DNA of 64,000 nt, taken from NCBI RefSeq assembly GCF_007833355.1, contig NZ_CP020914.1, positions 420,047 through 484,046 on the forward strand, written 5' to 3'. Source of the DNA: Denitratisoma sp. DHT3 (GTDB taxonomy: Bacteria; Pseudomonadota; Gammaproteobacteria; Burkholderiales; Rhodocyclaceae). This document shows, one piece after another, positions 58,679 to 64,000 of this stretch. Position 1 is the stretch's first letter. Each line of letters begins with the position of its first letter. Under the pieces are notes generated by a model. That model had not been told where the DNA came from. It saw only the letters and a list, made by a program, of their open reading frames with translations, and made no database searches. A program made the position numbers and the translations under genes.

Positions 58679-59356
58679 TCAGGCAGCGCCGTCCATCAGC
58701 TGGCGGAAGCGCTCCCGGCTGACGTGCACGAACAGCCCCTCGGCGGAGGCGGTCATGATGCCGTTGGCCCAGATCTCGCCGGTGAGGATGTTCTTGCGGC
58801 CCTTCACCTCCTTCACCCGGCCGACCAGTTGCAGCTCGGTGCACAGCGGGGTGGGGCGGTGCATGCGGGTGGTGAGCGTGCCCGTGGGGCCGGGCTGCCC
58901 GGTCAGGCTCTGGGCGATGCCGAGGAACTGGTCGAAGATCGCGCAGACGAAACCGCCATGCACCGTGTTGGGCGGGCCTTCGTAGCGCCAGTCCAGATAG
59001 GCGCGGCCATGGGCCACGCCGTCCTCGAACCAGGTGTTGAAGGGCGGCGCCAGCGGGTTGCTCTTGCCGTCCATGGGGTTCAGCTCGTAGCCCAGTCGGC
59101 GCGAGGTGCCGTGCAGTCCGTTCTCGAAGGCCAGCCGGCCGTGCAGACTCGGGGCCTGGCCCAGGATCTCGGCCTGGCGCAGCAGCTCCGCCGCCACCGA
59201 ACGCAGGGCGGCCGCGTCGCTGGTGGTGGTGACCAGCTTGCCGATCACCGCGCGGGCCGCTTCCACCGCCTCGCGGCGAGCGGCCCAGTCGTCGTTCACC
59301 GGGGCCTTCACGGCCGGGCACTCAAAGGGGTTGAAGGTATCGTCTTCTTCGCTCAT
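58679..59356 (-). CDS. PaaI-type hot-dog thioesterase
   Basis: A 225-residue protein whose C-terminal half (~95-215) is a hot-dog thioesterase domain with PPNTVHGGFVCAIFDQFLG near 130-148, the HGG motif of PaaI-type acyl-CoA thioesterases. The N-terminal ~90 residues are a charged helical extension. I start at MSEEDDTF (59356); the longer open frame upstream is in the divergent promoter region. It probably releases CoA from dead-end acyl-CoA intermediates of the side-chain pathway. It lies 72 bases upstream of the MaoC gene on the same strand. Confidence 0.85.
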   Translation of the reverse strand: MSEEDDTFNPFECPAVKAPVNDDWAARREAVEAARAVIGKLVTTTSDAAALRSVAAELLRQAEILGQAPSLHGRLAFENGLHGTSRRLGYELNPMDGKSNPLAPPFNTWFEDGVAHGRAYLDWRYEGPPNTVHGGFVCAIFDQFLGIAQSLTGQPGPTGTLTTRMHRPTPLCTELQLVGRVKEVKGRKNILTGEIWANGIMTASAEGLFVHVSRERFRQLMDGAA

Positions 59357-59627
59357 GGCTGTGCTTCGCAATGGAGTTGGGAGAGAGCCCTGCTGGCGTG
59401 GACGCCGGGCTCGATGTGCTTGTTTGTGCTTGTTGTCGGGGCTCAAGCTTAATGGCATTGGCGGCCGGAATTTTATCCGGGATCGAATTGCGAACAAACC
59501 GGCGGCCGCCCCGGACTACCATTCGGCAAATCGATGGGACGCTGAATGGCGCGCCGATGTCTTGCCCGGCAAGGCTTGCCATTCATGGCCCATGCAACCG
59601 ATTTTGGATTTCCACCGGAGCCGCCTC

Positions 59628-60110
59628 ATGAACCACGCAATCCCCAAGCGCCAGATCGACTTCCGCGACATCGCCGCCCTGCAAGCCCTGGTGAGCGAGG
59701 AATATTCCCCCTGGAGCAACCCGTTCGTCGTCACCCAGCAACTCATCGACGACTTCGCCGCCCTGAGCGGCGACGACTACTGGATCCACACCGATCCCGA
59801 GAAGGCCCGCGCCCAGAGCCCGTTCGGCACCACCATCGCCCACGGCGCGCTGGTGCAGGTGCTGGCCAGTCGCTTCCACATTCCGCTGGACTGGGAGATC
59901 GTCGGCTTCAACAACATGGTGAACTACGGCTCCGACAGACTGCGCTTCCCCAGTCCGGTGCCCGCCGGCAGCGCCATCCATGCCCGCTGCCGGGTCAAGG
60001 CGGTGCAGGCGGTGAAGGCCGGCACCCAGGTGACCCTGGAAATCGCCATTCACGTCGTCGGCCAGGAGCGGCCGTCGGTGCTGAACGAGCAGGTGATTCT
60101 GTACATGTGA
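59628..60110 (+). CDS. MaoC-family enoyl-CoA hydratase (paralogue)
   Basis: A 160-residue hot-dog hydratase with Asp49-x4-His54 in LSGDDYWIHTD, and ARAQSPFGTTIAHGALVQVL and GFNNMVNYGSDRLRFPSPV segments that mirror the protein at 58130-58606. CCGGAG lies seven bases before ATG 59628, so I discard upstream in-frame starts. Catalytic residues are complete. It is a single plus-strand gene facing the flavin reductase gene. It may hydrate a different chain-length intermediate than its paralogue. Confidence 0.88.
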   Translation: MNHAIPKRQIDFRDIAALQALVSEEYSPWSNPFVVTQQLIDDFAALSGDDYWIHTDPEKARAQSPFGTTIAHGALVQVLASRFHIPLDWEIVGFNNMVNYGSDRLRFPSPVPAGSAIHARCRVKAVQAVKAGTQVTLEIAIHVVGQERPSVLNEQVILYM

Positions 60111-60139
60111 GGGAGGGGGCTGGCGGGATCGAAGGCTTT

Positions 60140-60676
60140 TCAGCGCATGCGCGAGGGAAGCTTGACGGTCTCCCCGGCCACCATGAACCTGCCGTAGCCG
60201 CGGTGGTGAAGCGTGCGCGGGTTCCTGACCTGGGCATCCACCCAGGCCGCAACCACCTCGAGCACGAAGAACGAGTATTTCCGCACCATGCCGGTGTCGA
60301 CCACGCGGCATTCGAGGCTGGCGAAGCACTCGTCGATCAGCGGCGCCGACACCCGCGTCGCCGCCCGCCGCGTCAGGCCGAATTTGCCGAACTTGTCGAG
60401 CCTGGCTCCCGTCGAGTTGCCGCACCCCACCACCTGGCGCGCGATCTCCAGCGACGGGATGTTCAGCACGCATTCCTTGGTTGCGCGCAGCAGCGCGTAG
60501 GAATGGTTGCGGCTGCTGACGACGCAGCCGACCAGCGGCGGCTCGAACTCCAGCATCGTATGCCAGGACAGCACCATCGCATTGGACTGAGCGCCTTTGG
60601 CCGTGGTCAACAACAGCACGGGGCCCGGCTCCAGCAAGCCATACACCTTGGCGAGCGGAAAACGCTTCTTGGGCAT
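60140..60676 (-). CDS. Flavin reductase family protein
   Basis: A 178-residue split-barrel flavoprotein of the flavin reductase/nitrilotriacetate monooxygenase component B family. Seen are GPVLLLTTAKGAQSNAMVLSW near residues 15-35, PPLVGCVVSSRNHSYALL near 46-63 and VLNIPSLEIARQVVGCGNSTG near 71-91. Such proteins supply reduced FMN/FAD to a monooxygenase or act as oxidoreductases themselves. No dedicated monooxygenase is adjacent; LLM proteins elsewhere in the window could be users. No strong ribosome site is seen beyond GGAGG near the ATG. Confidence 0.85.
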   Translation of the reverse strand: MPKKRFPLAKVYGLLEPGPVLLLTTAKGAQSNAMVLSWHTMLEFEPPLVGCVVSSRNHSYALLRATKECVLNIPSLEIARQVVGCGNSTGARLDKFGKFGLTRRAATRVSAPLIDECFASLECRVVDTGMVRKYSFFVLEVVAAWVDAQVRNPRTLHHRGYGRFMVAGETVKLPSRMR

Positions 60677-60787
60677 GATGGATCAGCCTCCGGGAGGGGT
60701 TCGGGTGGATCGGACCTACGCGGCAACGCGCGGCGGAACGTGAAAGCGAGCGGCGCCGTTTCAAACTAGCAAACAGGGGAGGGGCCT

Positions 60788-61186
60788 TCAATCCTCGATT
60801 GATCGGTTTTCCGCAGTGTCGCCGATCACCACCCGTTCCTCCGCCAGCCAGAGCGGCGAGCGGGCCAGGTCCACGAAGCGCCGCTCGTCCTCGTACAGCG
60901 CCTGATGGGCCGCCGCCGCCGTTGGATCGGTGGCCATCGCCGTCAATGCGTCGGCGCTTTCCAGCCAGATTTCCGCGATGCCGTCATAGGGCTCCGGCGC
61001 CTGGCGGAAGGCCCGCAGGCTCGCCGTGACCTCCCCCGGCACGGCCGCGCTCTGCACATAACGCACGATGCCCAGCGCCTTCTGATGCTGCCGGACCAGG
61101 GGCGCATGCACCTCGCGCCAATGACGCAGAAATTCCTCATGGCTGAGCGTGGGGAGGCGGCGAACGCAGAAGGTGAGTTTGATCAT
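60788..61186 (-). CDS. EthD-domain protein
   Basis: A 132-residue dimeric alpha/beta-barrel (EthD) protein: IKLTFCVRRLPTLSHEEFLRHWREVHAPLV (cited in part: RRLPTLSHEEFLRHW) at the N-terminus and YDGIAEIWLESADAL near 73-87 are the family pattern. EthD proteins occur beside cytochrome P450 or steroid/ether degradation genes, role usually unknown; related proteins act as lyases or isomerases. I start at MIKLTF (61186) instead of the longer frame. It is an isolated minus-strand gene. Confidence 0.8.
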   Translation of the reverse strand: MIKLTFCVRRLPTLSHEEFLRHWREVHAPLVRQHQKALGIVRYVQSAAVPGEVTASLRAFRQAPEPYDGIAEIWLESADALTAMATDPTAAAAHQALYEDERRFVDLARSPLWLAEERVVIGDTAENRSIED

Positions 61187-61286
61187 GAGGGCTGGGCCGA
61201 GGGAAGGGTCAGTGTCGACTTGTCTTTGATTCTCCAATGGTGCTGGCGGTCCATCGGTCGGTTTTCAAGGTCTCTTTCGATGCAGC

Positions 61287-62309
61287 TCAGAGCAGTGACT
61301 GGGCGTGCTGCAGGTAATCGATCACCCGTTGCCCCACGAGGTCGATCGCCTCCACTTTCATCCCGCCGGAAGCGCCTTGCTTCATGCGGTTGTAGACGCC
61401 TTCCACGATGCAGGCCTGCTTCCACCAACTGAAGGCGGTGTACCAGTCCAGATCGTTCACGGTATGGCCGGAACGCGCCTGGTAAAGGTCGATGACGAAA
61501 TCACGGTGCGGAAACAATGGGTTTCTGGTCGGCGGATCCTGGAGCCAGAACAACCGGTCGCCAGGTTCGGCCCAATAGTTGAGCGACCAGACGAAATCGG
61601 CGATGGGATCACCGATGGTGCACAGTTCCCAATCCAGCACGGCCGCCACCCGATAGCCGTCGTTCAGTATGATGTTGTCGAAACGGTAGTCGCCGTGTGC
61701 CAGTCCCGGTCTGACCGTGGTGGTCGGGATATTCTTGGACAGGGTCTCATGGAGGCTGTCGATGAGTGGGACATCGCGGCTCTTGGCCGCCTCCACCTGT
61801 TTCTTCCAGCGCGCCAACTGGCGTTCGAGATAGCCGTCGTGGCGGGCCAGGCCCGCCAGGCCGACGGCTTCCAGATCGATCTGGTGGAAGGCGATCTGGG
61901 CATCGATCAGGGATTCAGTCGCGCGCAGGCACTCCCCCGCGCTCATGCCCTCGACCGCTGCCAGGTCGCGGAGGATCAGGCCATCGACCATTTCCATGCA
62001 GTAAAAGTCGACCCCGTTCACGGCCGCGTCGTCGCAATAGGCCAGCATGGCGGGCACCGGCACGGACGAGTCGCCGAGGGCGCTCATGATGTCGTATTCG
62101 CGCCGCATGTCATGGGCGGTCGCGATGCGGGCGCGCACCGGCGGCCGGCGCAGGACGAAGCGTTTTCCGTTGCCGGCGGTGACGATGTACGTCAGGTTGG
62201 AGCCGCCGGCCGCCACCAGGTCGAACCGATAGGGGGCGGGAAGTCCATCGAGGTTCGCCGCCAGCCAGTCGGTGACGGGAGGCAGATTGATGCCCTTGAT
62301 CTCGCTCAT
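61287..62309 (-). CDS. APH-type phosphotransferase (LvaA/ACAD10-11 kinase-like)
   Basis: A 340-residue kinase-fold protein. The N-lobe has GGSNLTYIVTAGNGKRFVLRRPP near 35-57, the catalytic loop is HGDYRFDNIIL near 205-215 and the metal Asp is in VLDWELC near 225-231. Its stop side is free, and its start overlaps the upstream acyl-CoA dehydrogenase gene by four bases (ATGA). Such paired proteins are the separate equivalents of the kinase and dehydrogenase parts of human ACAD10/ACAD11 and of bacterial LvaA/LvaC, which phosphorylate and then dehydrate 4-hydroxyacyl-CoAs. The substrate here is not known. Confidence 0.87.
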   Translation of the reverse strand: MSEIKGINLPPVTDWLAANLDGLPAPYRFDLVAAGGSNLTYIVTAGNGKRFVLRRPPVRARIATAHDMRREYDIMSALGDSSVPVPAMLAYCDDAAVNGVDFYCMEMVDGLILRDLAAVEGMSAGECLRATESLIDAQIAFHQIDLEAVGLAGLARHDGYLERQLARWKKQVEAAKSRDVPLIDSLHETLSKNIPTTTVRPGLAHGDYRFDNIILNDGYRVAAVLDWELCTIGDPIADFVWSLNYWAEPGDRLFWLQDPPTRNPLFPHRDFVIDLYQARSGHTVNDLDWYTAFSWWKQACIVEGVYNRMKQGASGGMKVEAIDLVGQRVIDYLQHAQSLL

Positions 62310-63628
62310 TTCACTTCAGCCTTTACCTTGGCCACGAACTCGCCGAACTTCGCCAGCGCCTTGGCCTTCTGGTCCGGGATGAATTCGGTGGGATGGCCTT
62401 CCTTGGGCGCCACGTCCTTCAATTCCAGCCGCGCCACGGTTTGCTTGTGGATCTCATCCGCGCCATCGGCGACCCGCAGGCCGCGGCCGGTCCGGTACAT
62501 CTGCTCCAGGGGCATATCGCTGGAATAGCCCAACGACCCGTGAATCTGGATGGCCCGGTCAATCACCTTCAACAGGATGTTGGGCAAGGCGAATTTGGTG
62601 GCGGCGATCTCCTTTTGCGACTCCAGGCTGTGAGGGCCATGACGATCCATGGTCCAGGCCGCCTTCAGCACCAGCAGGCGCGCCATTTCGATCTCCACGT
62701 AACTCTCGGCGATCATCTCCTGGACCAACTGATGCTTGCCCAGCGGCTTGCCTTTGGTGGAGCGGGAGACTGCGCGCTCCTTCATCATTTCATAGGCACG
62801 CTTGCATTGGCCGATCACCCGCATGGCATGGTGGATGCGGCCGCCACCCAGGCGCTTTTGCGCCAGCGCAAAACCATCGCCCGGCTTGCCGATCATGTTC
62901 TCCAGCGGCACCCGGCAGTTGTCGAACTTGACTTCGGTATGGCCCCCGATGCGTACATACAGGTCGCCCGGATCGCTATGCCTGGGATGGGCCATGGTGC
63001 CGACATCCCGGATCAATTCCAGCCCCGGCGTGCCCCTGGGGACGATCACCATGCTGGCGCGCTGATGGGGCGGTGCCTGCGGGTCGGTCACCGCCATCAC
63101 CACCAGAAAATCGGCCACCGAAGAATTGGAGGCGAACCATTTATGGCCATTGAGGACCCAATGGTCGCCGTCCCGGACGCAGCTGGTGGCAATGCCGGTC
63201 GGATCGGAACCCGAGGTGTTGAATTCGGTGAGCGCGAACGTCGAACGGACTTCGCCGTTCATGAGCGGATACAGCCATTTCTGCCGCTGGCTTTCGTCGG
63301 CGCCGGCGGCAATCAATTCCGCGTTGCCCGAATCCGGGGCCTGGCAGCCGAAGACCTCCGGCGCCAGATCGCAACGACCCAATATCTCATGCATCAGGGC
63401 CAGATGCATTTGCCCCCGGCCCTGTCCGCCGTCCTTTGGCGGCAAATGGGCCGCCCACAGGCCGCGATCCTTCACCTGCTGCTTGAGCGGGGCGAAGATG
63501 GCGTCCATTTGCCGCTGGGTCACATCTTCCAGCAGCAATTCCAGCGGGATGACGTTTTCGTCGATGAACTGGCGCATCCAGTCCAGTTCGGCTTGCACTT
63601 CCGGCGGCGTACAAAAATCCCAGGTCAT
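62306..63628 (-). CDS. Acyl-CoA dehydrogenase (LvaC/ACAD11-like)
   Basis: A 440-residue acyl-CoA dehydrogenase, longer than usual and of the ACAD10/11 type. It begins TWDFCTPPEVQAELDWMRQF and shows APDSGNAELIAAGADESQR near 95-114, FALTEFNTSGSDPTGIATS near 131-149 (FAD region) and IHGSLGYSSDMPLEQMYR near 383-400. It is translationally coupled to the APH-type kinase downstream. A TetR gene lies 19 bases upstream on the same strand and may control the pair. Chemistry on a 4-phosphohydroxyacyl-CoA, rather than simple dehydrogenation, is a possibility from the pairing. Confidence 0.88.
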   Translation of the reverse strand: MTWDFCTPPEVQAELDWMRQFIDENVIPLELLLEDVTQRQMDAIFAPLKQQVKDRGLWAAHLPPKDGGQGRGQMHLALMHEILGRCDLAPEVFGCQAPDSGNAELIAAGADESQRQKWLYPLMNGEVRSTFALTEFNTSGSDPTGIATSCVRDGDHWVLNGHKWFASNSSVADFLVVMAVTDPQAPPHQRASMVIVPRGTPGLELIRDVGTMAHPRHSDPGDLYVRIGGHTEVKFDNCRVPLENMIGKPGDGFALAQKRLGGGRIHHAMRVIGQCKRAYEMMKERAVSRSTKGKPLGKHQLVQEMIAESYVEIEMARLLVLKAAWTMDRHGPHSLESQKEIAATKFALPNILLKVIDRAIQIHGSLGYSSDMPLEQMYRTGRGLRVADGADEIHKQTVARLELKDVAPKEGHPTEFIPDQKAKALAKFGEFVAKVKAEVK

Positions 63629-63647
63629 ATGCAGTCTTCAGTCGTTG

Positions 63648-64000
63648 TCACAAAGATGGTGTTTCCGGCGCTTGGCGAATCACGACCGCATCCGTCAGCA
63701 ATTGGGCATAGTGGTTGAAGTTGGCCTTGATGTCGAAGTCTTCGGTGCCTCCAAACATGCGATACAGCCCCATCAACAGGGGTGCCAGAATCAGGTCGGC
63801 CATGATTCCGGGATCGATGTCGGTGCGCACATCGCCTTGTTCCACTCCGAACTGCAGCAGGGAGATGACCGCGTCGCGATATTTCTTGATGGCGGCGTTG
63901 TTCGCCTGCGTATCGGTGCTGCGAATCCGGGTCAGTTCGAGATAGATCACCGAGTTGACGGCGCGGTATTTGGTGAAGTGATCCGCCGCTGCCGCGAATG
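63648..64000 (-). CDS. TetR/AcrR-family regulator, C-terminal part (runs off the window)
   Basis: The open frame is unbroken from the right edge to the stop at 63648, giving 117 residues without the N-terminal HTH. The visible helices (TKYRAVNSVIYLELTRI; YRDAVISLLQFGVEQGDVRTDIDP; LILAPLLMGLYRMFGG) have the pattern of TetR C-terminal ligand domains, including the GVEQGDVR segment typical there. It sits directly upstream of the dehydrogenase/kinase pair on the same strand and may be co-transcribed with and autoregulate it. The DNA-binding domain must lie beyond 64000. Confidence 0.75.
   Translation of the reverse strand, partial: FAAAADHFTKYRAVNSVIYLELTRIRSTDTQANNAAIKKYRDAVISLLQFGVEQGDVRTDIDPGIMADLILAPLLMGLYRMFGGTEDFDIKANFNHYAQLLTDAVVIRQAPETPSL

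Overview
The window is GC-rich DNA with tightly packed, often overlapping genes, typical of a Betaproteobacterium. The gene content (sterol-type side-chain beta-oxidation genes next to an arn lipid A operon and ordinary betaproteobacterial amino-acid genes) suggests a steroid/sterol-degrading member of the Rhodocyclales/Sterolibacteriaceae kind. That placement is inference from gene content; no rRNA is present to confirm it.

Layout. (1) 1-12.6 kb: acyl-CoA and redox catabolism. It holds the last codons of a thiolase-like gene, two adjacent class III CoA-transferases, a crotonase with an unusual N-terminal half, a membrane Fe-S ETF:quinone oxidoreductase-like protein, an LLM flavoprotein, a BaiH/FadH-like flavin/Fe-S reductase, a Ddn-like reductase, and an etfA - DUF35 - SCP2-thiolase group. 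(2) 12.9-21.5 kb: an AraC-type regulator and a four-gene signalling block (HD-GYP response regulator, FIST sensor, hybrid kinase with HPt, HDOD-REC-GGDEF protein) whose visible output is cyclic di-GMP. (3) 21.7-25.1 kb: nitronate-monooxygenase-like protein, a small unknown protein, a stand-alone etfB and a second LLM protein. (4) 25.3-39.5 kb, minus strand: a Spy-like periplasmic protein, an MFS transporter and a long arn-type operon (arnT, arnE/F-like, arnB, a nucleotidyltransferase-like/small-protein pair, arnC, arnA split in two, arnD, second GT39, sialidase-like protein, membrane protein, GT2) for aminoarabinose modification of lipid A. (5) 39.6-43.1 kb: Mth938-like protein and the coupled alaA-GNAT-hom operon. 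(6) 43.4-60.1 kb: the core catabolic island. It resembles the actinobacterial igr cholesterol side-chain locus: ChsH2-like hydratase/DUF35 fusion, acyl-CoA dehydrogenases, ChsH1-like hydratase, Ltp2-like retro-aldolase, two CoA ligases, a second dehydrogenase pair, then an Hsd4A-like SDR and a FadA5-like thiolase on the other strand, plus further hot-dog enzymes. (7) 60.1-64 kb: flavin reductase, EthD protein, a kinase-like/acyl-CoA dehydrogenase pair related to LvaA/LvaC and ACAD10/11, and a partial TetR regulator.

How the genes work together (inference): CoA ligases activate a steroid carboxylic acid. Heteromeric dehydrogenases, hydratases, the SDR and the thiolase remove side-chain units. 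ChsH1/ChsH2/Ltp2 perform the last hydration and retro-aldol cleavage. Electrons from the dehydrogenases go to ETF (etfA and etfB, unusually separated) and then to quinone through the membrane Fe-S protein. The most interesting signals are the complete igr-like module in a proteobacterial setting, a CoA-transferase pair in which one member lacks the catalytic Asp, the FIST/hybrid-kinase/c-di-GMP block between the split etf genes, and a dispersed ~150 bp element found inside two catabolic operons. I recognised no tRNA, rRNA, CRISPR array or insertion sequence.
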